Source: NCEH01 sp043195135 (GTDB lineage Bacteria; Pseudomonadota; Alphaproteobacteria; Rhizobiales; Xanthobacteraceae). From it: a stretch of 64,000 nucleotides of DNA. The position numbers and the translations under genes were made by a program. Positions 42,686 to 51,084 of this stretch are shown here, one piece after another (position 1 is the first letter of the stretch; each line of letters opens with the position of its first letter). The stretch lies in assembly GCF_043195135.1 (NCBI RefSeq), contig NZ_JBAFWP010000012.1. One strand, 5' to 3'. Under the pieces are notes generated by a model. It was not told where the DNA came from. It made no database searches and saw nothing but the letters and a program-made list of their open reading frames with translations.

Positions 42686-43822
42686 ATGTCCGAAGTGACG
42701 GAAGCCGAGGTTCGGGCGACGCTCGCTCAGGTTCGCACCCCTGAAGGCGTGCCGCTGTCCGCCTCGCCCGCCCTGTCCGGCGTCGTCGTCACCTCCGGCA
42801 AGGTCTACCTCTCCATCAATGTGGACGCGGCCCAGGCGCGCGCCTGGGAGAGCGTGCGCATGGCCGCCGAGACGGCGGTGAAGGCCATGCCGGGGGTCGC
42901 CTCGGCCCTGGTGGCGCTGACCGCCGAGCGCAAGATGGGCACGGCTCCGGCGGGCCCGCGCCCGGCCGGCGGGGGCCACGCCCATGGCGCGCCGGGCGCC
43001 GCGCCGGCGCGCGCCATCGAGGTGCCGGGCGTCAATGCAATCATCGCCGTTGCCTCCGGCAAGGGCGGGGTCGGCAAGTCCACGGTCGCCATCAATCTCG
43101 CGCTCGGCCTGCGCGACCTCGGCCTGAAGGTCGGCCTGCTGGACGCCGACATCTACGGCCCCTCGGTGCCGCGCCTCTCGGGCGTGCACGGAAAGCCCGA
43201 ACTGGTGGACGGGCGCATCATGCTGCCGCTGGAGAATTTCGGGCTCCAGCTCATGTCCATCGGCTTCATGGTGGAGGAGGATACCCCCATGATCTGGCGC
43301 GGGCCGATGGTCATGTCGGCGCTGTCGCAGATGCTGCGGGAAGTGAAATGGGGCCCGCTCGACGTGCTGGTGGTGGACATGCCGCCCGGCACCGGGGATG
43401 CGCAGCTCACCATGGCGCAGCAGGTGAACCTGGCCGGGGCGGTGATCGTCTCCACCCCGCAGGACCTGGCGCTGATCGACGCGCGGCGCGGCATCGCCAT
43501 GTTCAACCGCGTGAACGTGCCGATCCTCGGCGTGGTGGAGAATATGTCCTATTTCCTGTGCCCCCATTGCGGCGAGCGCTCGGACATTTTCGGCCATGGC
43601 GGCGCGCGGGACGAGGCGAAGAAGATGAACGTGCCGTTCCTCGGCGCGATCCCCCTGCACATGCGCATCCGCGAAATGTCCGACGCCGGCGTGCCGGTCC
43701 TGGTCAGCGATCCGCAGAGCCCGCAGGCCGAACTCTATCGCGACATCGCGCGCAACGTGCGCGCCTCCATGGATCGGCTCGGCGCAAGCGCGCGCAAGGC
43801 GCCGCGGATCGTGATCGAATAG
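42686..43822 (+). CDS. mrp: Iron-sulfur cluster carrier protein Mrp/ApbC
   Basis: This 378-residue P-loop ATPase carries Fe-S clusters to target apoproteins. An N-terminal MIP18/DUF59-like domain (about residues 1-85) is joined by a Gly/Ala/Pro-rich linker to the Mrp NTPase. That domain has the deviant Walker A SGKGGVGKSTVAINLALGLR, the DADIYGPSVPRL switch, VVDMPPGTGDAQLT and the cluster-binding CxxC in YFLCPHCGE. It is the usual alphaproteobacterial form. Confidence 0.95.
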   Translation: MSEVTEAEVRATLAQVRTPEGVPLSASPALSGVVVTSGKVYLSINVDAAQARAWESVRMAAETAVKAMPGVASALVALTAERKMGTAPAGPRPAGGGHAHGAPGAAPARAIEVPGVNAIIAVASGKGGVGKSTVAINLALGLRDLGLKVGLLDADIYGPSVPRLSGVHGKPELVDGRIMLPLENFGLQLMSIGFMVEEDTPMIWRGPMVMSALSQMLREVKWGPLDVLVVDMPPGTGDAQLTMAQQVNLAGAVIVSTPQDLALIDARRGIAMFNRVNVPILGVVENMSYFLCPHCGERSDIFGHGGARDEAKKMNVPFLGAIPLHMRIREMSDAGVPVLVSDPQSPQAELYRDIARNVRASMDRLGASARKAPRIVIE

Positions 43823-43970
43823 GCGCCCATGACCCTGCGGCATCTGCGAATTTCTTCCGCGCGCCGGTCGCCAAGGTGGGGTTGCATCCGTTAGAACAAA
43901 GTCGCGGATGACCCCGCGACACTTTGGCCTTACGCAGGTGGTCATAAAAGAATTTCAGGGAGTGCAATCA

Positions 43971-45062
43971 ATGAAACGCCGTGAGTTCCTCACCGCCGCC
44001 GGCGCGGGTGTCGCCGCTTCCACCGCCATCGCCATGCCGGCGATCGCCCAGACCATGCCCGAAGTGAAGTGGCGCTGCACCTCGTCCTTCCCGAAATCCC
44101 TCGACACCATCTACGGCGCCGCCGAGCTGATGGCGAAGTCGGTGGCCGAAGCCACCGACGGCAAGTTCCAGATCCAGGTGTTCGCCGCCGGCGAAATCGT
44201 GCCCGGCCTGCAAGCCCTCGACGCCACGCAGAACAAGACCGTCGAGATGTGCCATACGGCGTCTTATTACTACGTCGGCAAGGACCCCACGTTCGCGTTT
44301 GGCTCGGCGTTTCCGTTCGGCCTCAACGCCCGCATGATCAACGCCTGGTTCTACCATGGCGGCGGCCTGGAGCTGCTGAACGAGTTCTACAAGAAGTATA
44401 ACGTCTACATGCTGCCGGGCGGCAACACCGGCGGCCAGATGGGCGGCTGGTTCCGCAAGGAAATCAAGACGGTCCAGGATCTCCAGGGCCTCAAGATGCG
44501 CATCGCCGGCATCGCCGGCCAGATCATGGCCAAGCTCGGCGTCGTGCCGCAGCAGCTGGCCGGCGGCGACATCTATCCCGCGCTGGAAAAGGGCACCATC
44601 GATGCGGCCGAATGGGTCGGCCCGTATGACGACGAGAAGCTCGGCCTCCAGAAGGTCGCGCAATATTATTACTATCCCGGCTGGTGGGAAGGCTGCGCCT
44701 CGCTGACCTTCTTCTACAACCAGGAAAAGTGGAACGAGCTGCCGAAGAATTACCAGGCGGTTCTGCGCTCCACGGCCGCCCAGGCGAACGGCGACATGCT
44801 GGCCAATTACGACGCCAAGAACCCGAAGGCGGTTCAGAGCCTCGTCAAGGCCGGCGCCCAGCTGCGTCGTTTCCCCAATGAGATGATGGACGCCTGCTAC
44901 AAGGCCGCCCAGGAACTCTATGAGGAAATCGGCGCCAAGAACCCGGACTTCAAGAAAGTCCACGATCACGCCAAGGCGTTCCGCAACGAGGAATATCTGT
45001 GGTGGCAGATCGTCGAATATACCTATGACGACTATATGGTGCGCGCCCGCACCCGCGGCTGA
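43971..45062 (+). CDS. TRAP transporter substrate-binding protein, TakP-like
   Basis: The 363-residue periplasmic protein starts KRREFLTAAGAGVAASTAIA, a twin-arginine-type signal cleaved near AIAQTM. Its body closely follows TakP of Rhodobacter, the 2-oxo-acid binding TRAP protein: WRCTSSFPKSLDTIYG, FAAGEIVPGLQALDA, GGQMGGWFRKEI, PQQLAGGDIYPALEKGTIDA then AEWVGPYDDEKLG, and YYYPGWWEG. The Arg in GGWFRKE is the usual carboxylate clamp. No DctQ or DctM membrane gene is adjacent, so it must use a distant partner. A strong terminator follows. Confidence 0.9.
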   Translation: MKRREFLTAAGAGVAASTAIAMPAIAQTMPEVKWRCTSSFPKSLDTIYGAAELMAKSVAEATDGKFQIQVFAAGEIVPGLQALDATQNKTVEMCHTASYYYVGKDPTFAFGSAFPFGLNARMINAWFYHGGGLELLNEFYKKYNVYMLPGGNTGGQMGGWFRKEIKTVQDLQGLKMRIAGIAGQIMAKLGVVPQQLAGGDIYPALEKGTIDAAEWVGPYDDEKLGLQKVAQYYYYPGWWEGCASLTFFYNQEKWNELPKNYQAVLRSTAAQANGDMLANYDAKNPKAVQSLVKAGAQLRRFPNEMMDACYKAAQELYEEIGAKNPDFKKVHDHAKAFRNEEYLWWQIVEYTYDDYMVRARTRG

Positions 45063-45089
45063 TCAAGCCGCCTTCTGAGCATGCAGAAG

Positions 45090-45121
45090 CGCCCGGAATG
45101 CAGTGCATTCCGGGCGTTTTT
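45090..45121 (+). terminator. Rho-independent terminator after the TRAP binding protein gene
   Basis: CGCCCGGAATGC pairs with GCATTCCGGGCG around AGT and is followed by five Ts. It may also serve the convergent repeat-protein gene. Confidence 0.9.
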
Positions 45122-45164
45122 CATTGAGCACCGTTACGCTTGACCTGGTCGGCGCTCAGGCCGG

Positions 45165-45578
45165 TCAGCGGCTCGGACCCGGGGTCGCCTGGGTGCGGCC
45201 GCCTTCCTGCGCGGGACCCTTGTGCGGATCCTGGCCGGCGGCGGTGCCGCTGCGCGGGGTGATCGAACCCGTGGTGTCGATCACCCCGCCGGACGTGCTG
45301 CTGCCGCCGGGGCTCGCCTGGGTGCGGCCACCCTCCTGCGCGGGGCCGGAATGCGGATCGCCCGCCGTGGTGCCCGAGCGCGGGGTGGGGGCGGCGGCCT
45401 TGTCGTTGGGCGCGATGACGCCGGAACCGCTGGGGCCGGGGGTCGCCTGGGTGCGGCCGCCTTCCTGCGCCGGGCCCTTGTGCGGATCCTGTCCTGCCGC
45501 GGTGCCGCTCATCTGGGCGGACGCGCCGATGGTCGAGAGGGCCAGGAACGCTGCCGTGGCCAGAGTGAGTTTGCGCAT
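45165..45578 (-). CDS. Secreted protein with three internal repeats, unknown function
   Basis: The family was not recognised. The 137-residue product has a signal peptide (MRKLTLATAAFLALSTIGAS, cleavage near SAQ). The rest is almost entirely three copies of a unit of about 27 residues containing DPHKGPAQEGGRTQATPG, at about residues 24-50, 68-92 and 110-136. They are joined by two linkers that both contain GVI and end in TPR. Copies 1 and 3 are identical in protein; copy 2 differs slightly (DPHSGP, ASPGG). It is hydrophilic, rich in Gly, Pro, Thr and Gln, and has no Cys after the signal. A periplasmic or secreted disordered protein is likely. GGAGA precedes the ATG. Confidence 0.75.
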   Translation of the reverse strand: MRKLTLATAAFLALSTIGASAQMSGTAAGQDPHKGPAQEGGRTQATPGPSGSGVIAPNDKAAAPTPRSGTTAGDPHSGPAQEGGRTQASPGGSSTSGGVIDTTGSITPRSGTAAGQDPHKGPAQEGGRTQATPGPSR

Positions 45579-45838
45579 GCTGTGTTCTCCTTAAGTGAAC
45601 TCCCACTGCGCACCCAACGCGAGCCCGGCTAAGTTGGTTCAATCACACAAAGTTTGAGCGCGGGCGCGGCGCTAGAGCGGAACCATTCCGCCGCTGCTTG
45701 ATCTCGCTTCGCCGCCCGCCTAGTGTCCGCGCGCGTTCCCGGGGGAGCGCCTCGCGTGCTCAAAGGCCGCGATGCGGGGCGGGAAGCGGCGCGGCCGCGG
45801 CCCGCGATCCGCCTCGCCGCCGCAGTCAGAACGATGCC
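45579..45838. promoter_or_regulatory. Divergent region between the repeat-protein gene and glyQ
   Basis: These 260 bases contain no supported gene and must carry promoters for both directions. The glyQ frame stays open back to 45698, but the residues are not GlyQ-like. Confidence 0.4.
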
Positions 45839-46771
45839 ATGATCGATCCCGCGCTTCCGTCCCATATGCGGCCCGACCGGTCCTTCCAGGGCCTCCTGCT
45901 GGCGCTCCAGCGCTTCTGGGCGGACCGGGGCTGCGTCGTGCTCCAGCCCTATGACATGGAAGTGGGCGCCGGCACCTTCCACCCCGCGACGACGCTGCGG
46001 GCGCTGGGTCCGAAGCATTGGCGCGCCGCCTATGTGCAGCCGTCGCGCCGCCCCAAGGATGGGCGCTATGGCGAAAATCCCAATCGCCTGCAGCATTATT
46101 ACCAGTTCCAGGTGATCCTGAAGCCGTCGCCGGACAATCTCCAGGACCTCTATCTGCGCTCGCTCGCCGCCATCGGCATCGACACCGCGCTGCACGACGT
46201 GCGCTTCGTCGAGGACGATTGGGAGAGCCCGACGCTCGGCGCCTGGGGCCTCGGCTGGGAATGCTGGTGCGACGGCATGGAAGTGTCCCAGTTCACCTAT
46301 TTCCAGCAGGTGGCGGGCTTCGAGTGCGCCCCGGTTTCCGGCGAGCTGACCTATGGCCTGGAGCGCCTCGCCATGTATGTGCAGGGCGTGGAGAATGTGT
46401 ACGACCTGAATTTCAACGGCCGCGAGGGGGCCGAGAAAACCACCTATGGCGACGTGTTCCTCCAGGCGGAGAAGGAATATTCGCGCCATAATTTCGAACA
46501 CGCCGACACCGACATGCTGTTCGAGCAGTTCAAGATGGCGGAAGCCGCCTGCGCGAAATATCTCGCAGCGGGAGACGCCGGCGAGCGCCACCTGATGGCC
46601 CAGCCGGCCTACGACCAGTGCATCAAGGCCTCGCACGTTTTCAATTTGCTGGATGCGCGCGGCGTGATCTCGGTCACCGAGCGCCAAAGCTATATCCTGC
46701 GGGTGCGCGAACTCGCCAAGGGGTGCGGGGCGGCGTGGCTGAAGACCGAGGCGGGTGGCGCCGCCGCCTGA
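45839..46771 (+). CDS. glyQ: Glycyl-tRNA synthetase alpha subunit
   Basis: This is the 310-residue catalytic subunit of the heterotetrameric class II enzyme that charges tRNA-Gly. It starts MIDPALPSHMRPDRSFQGLL, then LQRFWADRGCVVLQPYDMEV with GAGTFHPATTL. Class II motifs follow as RRPKDGRYGENPNRLQHYYQ and the C-terminal SGELTYGLERLAMY. ATG 45839 gives the family start. The partner glyS is in the same direction but separated by a transporter gene. Confidence 0.97.
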   Translation: MIDPALPSHMRPDRSFQGLLLALQRFWADRGCVVLQPYDMEVGAGTFHPATTLRALGPKHWRAAYVQPSRRPKDGRYGENPNRLQHYYQFQVILKPSPDNLQDLYLRSLAAIGIDTALHDVRFVEDDWESPTLGAWGLGWECWCDGMEVSQFTYFQQVAGFECAPVSGELTYGLERLAMYVQGVENVYDLNFNGREGAEKTTYGDVFLQAEKEYSRHNFEHADTDMLFEQFKMAEAACAKYLAAGDAGERHLMAQPAYDQCIKASHVFNLLDARGVISVTERQSYILRVRELAKGCGAAWLKTEAGGAAA

Positions 46772-46790
46772 GGCGCGAGGGGGAGGCACC

Positions 46791-48146
46791 ATGAGCGGGG
46801 CGATGCCCATGGATTCGACCGCGCCCGCACCGGAGCGGCCCGCCACGCCCCACATGCTGGCCGCGGGGGCGGCGGGCAACCTGCTGGAATGGTACGATTT
46901 CGCCGCCTACGGCTTCCTCGCCAGCATCTTCGCGACGAACTTCTTCCCCAATTCCAGCCCGGTCATCGGCCTTTTGTCGGCGTTCGGCATCTTCGCCGCC
47001 TCCTTCCTCATGCGGCCGCTGGGCGCGGTGGTGTTCGGCCATATCGGCGACCGCTATGGTCGCCAGCGGGCGCTGTTCATTTCCGCGGGGCTGATGACCG
47101 TATCCACGGTCGCCATCGGCCTTCTGCCCACCTATGCCATGGTCGGCGCGGCGGCCCCGGTGCTGCTGCTTGTGCTGCGCCTCGCGCAGGGCGTGTCCAT
47201 CGGCGGGGAATTCACGACCTCGGCCGTTTTTCTCGCCGAGAACAGCCCGGCCCGCTGGCGCGGGCTCGTCAGCTCGTTCTCCACCGTGGGCAGCAATGGC
47301 GGCACGCTGCTCGGCTCCGGCATCGGCGCGCTGACCGCCTCTTTCCTCACCCAGGACCAGCTGGTGGACTGGGGCTGGCGCATTCCCTTCCTGCTGGGCG
47401 TTGTGCTTGGCGGCTTCGCCTTGTTGGTGCGCAAGTCCATGGCGCAGGACGCGGGCACGGCCGAGGCCGGCGACGAGCCGCCCGTGGTGCGGGCGTTCCG
47501 GGAGGACTGGCGGGCGATCCTGCGCGCCAATTCCATGACCTTCCTGGTGGGCGTGATCTTCTATCTGATCTTCGTCTATCTCACGACCTACATGCAGCAG
47601 GTGGACCATCTCAGCGCGCGGGTGGCGCTTCAGATGAACACCGCGAACATGATGGTGACGCTGATCCTGTGCGTCGTCTTCGCCGCGCTCAGCGATCGCA
47701 TCGGCCGCAAATGGGTGCTCGGCGCCGGCTTCTTCGGAATGATCGTGTTTTCCTGGCCGCTGTTTCGCCTGCTGAGCAGCGCGGTTCCCGAGGAGGTGTT
47801 TCTCGGGCAGCTGGGCTTTGCGGTGCTGATCGCGCTCGGCGGCGGCACCATGCCGGGCACGCTGGTGGAGATGTTCGCCCGCCGCACCCGCTGCTCGGCG
47901 GTGGCGATCAGCTGGAATCTCGGCATCGGGCTCGGCGGCGGCACGGCGCCCATCGCCGCCGTGTTTCTCCAGGAGCGGCTGGAGAGCGCCATGGCGCCGG
48001 CGCTGTATCTGATCGTGCTCGCGGCGATCGCGCTCGCCGGCCTTCTCACCATGGAGGATCGCGCCGGCCAGCCGCTGGACCGCGAACAGCGGGGCACGCC
48101 ATCTCGACGCGCTGCGCGAAACCCTCTAGGCAACAGCCTGACCTGA
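46791..48146 (+). CDS. MFS transporter, metabolite:H+ symporter (MHS) family
   Basis: The 451-residue twelve-span transporter belongs to the ProP/KgtP/ShiA group. It shows AAGNLLEWYDFAAYGFLASI, the loop 2-3 motif GHIGDRYGRQRAL and LRLAQGVSIGGEFTTSAVFL with ENSPARWRG, all MHS hallmarks. Its substrate could be a carboxylate or an osmolyte and is not determinable. GGGAGG precedes ATG 46791. It sits between glyQ and glyS, 19 bases after glyQ and 61 before glyS, so all three are probably cotranscribed. Confidence 0.88.
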   Translation: MSGAMPMDSTAPAPERPATPHMLAAGAAGNLLEWYDFAAYGFLASIFATNFFPNSSPVIGLLSAFGIFAASFLMRPLGAVVFGHIGDRYGRQRALFISAGLMTVSTVAIGLLPTYAMVGAAAPVLLLVLRLAQGVSIGGEFTTSAVFLAENSPARWRGLVSSFSTVGSNGGTLLGSGIGALTASFLTQDQLVDWGWRIPFLLGVVLGGFALLVRKSMAQDAGTAEAGDEPPVVRAFREDWRAILRANSMTFLVGVIFYLIFVYLTTYMQQVDHLSARVALQMNTANMMVTLILCVVFAALSDRIGRKWVLGAGFFGMIVFSWPLFRLLSSAVPEEVFLGQLGFAVLIALGGGTMPGTLVEMFARRTRCSAVAISWNLGIGLGGGTAPIAAVFLQERLESAMAPALYLIVLAAIALAGLLTMEDRAGQPLDREQRGTPSRRAARNPLGNSLT

Positions 48147-48207
48147 CTTCACTCCAGAAGGCGCCCGCGCGCCGCCCCCCGTTCGCCGGGAGGATGAGCC
48201 AAAGCCA

Positions 48208-50442
48208 ATGCCCGATCTGCTCCTTGAATTGTTCAGCGAAGAAATTCCGGCCCGCATGCAGGCGCAGGCGGCGGAATCGCTCCGCAAGCTCGTCACCGAC
48301 GCCCTGGTGGAACGCGGCCTGCTCTACGAGGGCGCGAAAGCCTTCGTGACGCCGCGGCGCCTTGCGCTGGCCATCCACGGGCTGCCCGGGCGGCAGAGCG
48401 ATACGCGCGATGAGAAGAAGGGGCCGCGCGTCGGCGCGCCGGAGGGCGCGATCCAGGGCTTCCTGAAGAGCGCCGGCCTTGCCTCCATCGATCAGGCGAG
48501 CATCCAGAGCGACCCGAAGAAGGGCGATTTCTATGTGGCGGTGGTGGAGCGCCCCGGCCGGGCGACTACCGAGGTGATCGCCGAGATCGTGCCGCAGATC
48601 GTGCGCAGCTTCCCCTGGCCGAAATCCATGCGCTGGGGTTCAGGCAGCCTGCGCTGGGTGCGGCCGCTACATTCCATCCTGTGCACCTTCGGTACCGAGG
48701 TGGAAGATCCCGAGGTGGTGCATTTCGAGATCGACGGCATCGTCTCCTCCGACATCACCCACGGCCATCGCTTCCTGGCCCCGGCGCCCATCAAGGTGCG
48801 GCGGCTGGAGGATTATCTCGCCAAGCTGGAGGCGGCCAAGGTGGTGGTCGACCGCGACCGCCGCAAGGACATCATCCTCGCCGACGCAAAAGACCTCGCC
48901 CTGGTCCACGGCCTGGATCTGGTGGAGGACGAGGCGCTGCTGGAGGAGGTGGCCGGTCTCGTGGAATGGCCCGTCGTTCTCATCGGCGCGTTCGAGGAGG
49001 ATTTCCTCTCCATCCCCGACGAGGTGATCCGCGCCACCATCCGCGCCAACCAGAAGTGCTTCGTGCTGAAGGACCCGAAGACCGGGCGCCTCGCCAACCG
49101 CTTCATCCTGATTTCCAACATCGCCGCGAGCGACGGCGGCGGTGAGATCGTCGCCGGCAACGGGCGGGTGATCCGCGCCCGCCTGTCGGATGCGAAATTC
49201 TTCTGGGACACGGACCGCAAGGGCACGCTGGAAGGCCGCCTCGGCAAGTTCGATTCCGTCACCTTCCACGAGAAGCTCGGCAGCCAGGGCGCGCGCATCG
49301 CGCGGATCGCCCGCCTCGCGCAGGAGATCGCCCCGCAGGTGGGGGCGGATCCCGCGCTGGCCGCGCGCGCGGCGCTGGTGGCGAAGGCCGACCTGCTCAC
49401 CGAGGTGGTGGGCGAGTTCCCCGAGCTTCAGGGCCTGATGGGCCGCTATTACGCCCAGGGCGAGGGCTTGCCGGCCGAGATCGCCGCCGCGAGCGAGGAT
49501 CATTACAAGCCGCAGGGTCCCTCGGACCGCGTGCCCACCGCGCCGGTGTCCATCGCCGTCGCCCTGGCGGACAAGATCGACACGCTGGTCGGCTTCTGGG
49601 TGATCGACGAGAAGCCGACGGGTTCCAAGGATCCCTATGCCCTGCGCCGTGCGGCGCTCGGGGTGATCCGCATCGTGCTCGACAATGATCTGCGTCTGCC
49701 GCTGCTGCCATTGCTGGTCTCCGCGACGCGCCCGATCCTCGGCGAGGCCCATTATGCCAGCCATCCGCATGACGTGTTCCGCGTGGGTGCGCTGGCCGAC
49801 AAGGTGGTGAGCGACCTGCTCCAGGGTCTCGCCCGGCGCATCCTGAAGCTCGCCCCCGGCGCGGAGGTGCCCGCCATCGAGCGGGCCGAAGGGCAGACCC
49901 TGTCCGGCGATCTGGCGCGCGACCTGCTCGCCTTCTTCGCCGAGCGGCTGAAGGTGCACATGCGCGAGCGCGGCGCCCGGCACGATCTGGTGGACGCGGT
50001 GTTCGGCCTTGAGAACCAGGACGACCTGCTGATGATCGTGCGGCGCGTGGAGGCGCTCCAGCGCTTCCTGGAAACCGAGGACGGCAGGACCCTGCTGGCC
50101 GGTTATCGGCGCGCGGTCAACATCCTGCGCATCGAGGAGAAGAAGGACGGCGAGCGCTACGAGGGGCCGGCGGATGCCCGCTTCCTGGTGGAGCCGGCCG
50201 AGGAGCGCCTCGCGGCCATGATCGAAACCGTCAAGCCGCAGGTGGCCGAAGCGGTGGCGCGGGAGGATTATGCGGCCGCCATGGCGGCGCTCGCGCATCT
50301 GCGCGGCCCGGTCGATACCTTCTTCGAGGCTGTGACGGTGAATGCGAGCGAGCCGCAATTGCGCATCAACCGCCTGAAGCTGCTGGATGAGATCCGCGCC
50401 TCCACGCGCGCGATCGCGGATTTCGACCGGATCGAGGGGTAA
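48208..50442 (+). CDS. glyS: Glycyl-tRNA synthetase beta subunit
   Basis: GlyS is the tRNA-binding subunit that pairs with GlyQ. The 744-residue protein starts MPDLLLELFSEEIPARMQAQ and contains TPRRLALAIHGLP, KSMRWGSGSLRWVRPLHSIL, FVLKDPKTGRLANRFILISN and the HD-like domain around AALVAKADLLTEVVGEFPEL followed by QGLMGRYYA. A helical anticodon-binding C-terminus ends the protein. It is somewhat longer than E. coli GlyS, as usual for alphaproteobacteria. Confidence 0.97.
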   Translation: MPDLLLELFSEEIPARMQAQAAESLRKLVTDALVERGLLYEGAKAFVTPRRLALAIHGLPGRQSDTRDEKKGPRVGAPEGAIQGFLKSAGLASIDQASIQSDPKKGDFYVAVVERPGRATTEVIAEIVPQIVRSFPWPKSMRWGSGSLRWVRPLHSILCTFGTEVEDPEVVHFEIDGIVSSDITHGHRFLAPAPIKVRRLEDYLAKLEAAKVVVDRDRRKDIILADAKDLALVHGLDLVEDEALLEEVAGLVEWPVVLIGAFEEDFLSIPDEVIRATIRANQKCFVLKDPKTGRLANRFILISNIAASDGGGEIVAGNGRVIRARLSDAKFFWDTDRKGTLEGRLGKFDSVTFHEKLGSQGARIARIARLAQEIAPQVGADPALAARAALVAKADLLTEVVGEFPELQGLMGRYYAQGEGLPAEIAAASEDHYKPQGPSDRVPTAPVSIAVALADKIDTLVGFWVIDEKPTGSKDPYALRRAALGVIRIVLDNDLRLPLLPLLVSATRPILGEAHYASHPHDVFRVGALADKVVSDLLQGLARRILKLAPGAEVPAIERAEGQTLSGDLARDLLAFFAERLKVHMRERGARHDLVDAVFGLENQDDLLMIVRRVEALQRFLETEDGRTLLAGYRRAVNILRIEEKKDGERYEGPADARFLVEPAEERLAAMIETVKPQVAEAVAREDYAAAMAALAHLRGPVDTFFEAVTVNASEPQLRINRLKLLDEIRASTRAIADFDRIEG

Positions 50443-50767
50443 TTCCCGGTCCGCCGCGCCGCCGGCGTTCTCCAATACCATCAAATACCGCCGTGCCTTG
50501 CGTAAAGCAGGAGCGCGGCGGTTTCCGTTTGGCGGCTTTGTTTCGGTTCGTCTTTCCCGGCGGGGATGAGCCTGCGTTTTCGCTCCCAGTCATCGTGTGT
50601 ATCGACGGCAATCGCGCGGGTATGACTTGCGCATTTACACATAAGTTATAGGTTTTAACTCGCGTTAATAGAAGTAAATAACACCTTTTTATTGTCCTTT
50701 AGGGAAATCTTCATCGCCTCCTGTCACGGTCGCCCAGGGTTGGGTTGAGTAATGGGTGAGCGTAGCA
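50443..50767. promoter_or_regulatory. AT-rich upstream region of sciP
   Basis: About 325 bases without a gene. The part from 50620 to 50710 is strikingly AT-rich for this chromosome. It holds a CtrA-like site at 50654-50668 and probably the sciP promoter. Confidence 0.55.
50654..50668. promoter_or_regulatory. Near-consensus CtrA site upstream of sciP
   Basis: TTTAACTCGCGTTAA can be read as TTTA-N7-TTAA, one mismatch from TTAA-N7-TTAA, or as two TTAA half sites six bases apart. It lies 100 bases before sciP. In Caulobacter sciP is transcribed under CtrA control. Confidence 0.5.
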
Positions 50768-51043
50768 ATGACCGATGCCTATCGGCCTAGGGTGAAATAC
50801 GTGATCGGGCCCGATGGGAGCCCGTTGACCATCGCGGACCTGCCGCCGCCGGACACTCGACGCTGGGTGATACGGCGCAAGGCGGAAGTGGTGGCGGCGG
50901 TGCGCGGCGGGCTCATCAGCCTGGAAGAGGCGTGCAAGCGCTATACGCTCACGGTGGACGAGTTCCTGTCGTGGCAGGCCTCTATCGACCAGCACGGCTT
51001 GCCCGGCCTGCGCACGACGCGCATCCAGCATTATCGCAATTAA
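50768..51043 (+). CDS. sciP: CtrA inhibitor SciP (DUF1153)
   Basis: This small helix-turn-helix protein binds CtrA and represses CtrA-activated transcription in G1 swarmer cells of Caulobacter. The 91-residue product contains the almost invariant RPRVKYVIGPDGSPLTIADL, RRWVIRRKAEVVAAVRGGL and SLEEACKRYTLTVDEFLSWQ. It ends RTTRIQHYRN. ATG 50768 has GGTGAG seven bases upstream; a GTG four codons earlier is the alternative. It stands alone, convergent with phnN. Confidence 0.93.
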   Translation: MTDAYRPRVKYVIGPDGSPLTIADLPPPDTRRWVIRRKAEVVAAVRGGLISLEEACKRYTLTVDEFLSWQASIDQHGLPGLRTTRIQHYRN

Positions 51044-51084
51044 CGCCTCTGCCGCCGGCGGGCGGGCTGCACCGGCCGCGCGGT

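Noticed and set aside
45170..45520. Regularly spaced DNA repeats that might be a short CRISPR array or satellite
   Set aside because: The repeats are about 80 bases long, in frame with a signal-peptide-bearing gene, and the spacers encode related linkers. They are coding repeats.
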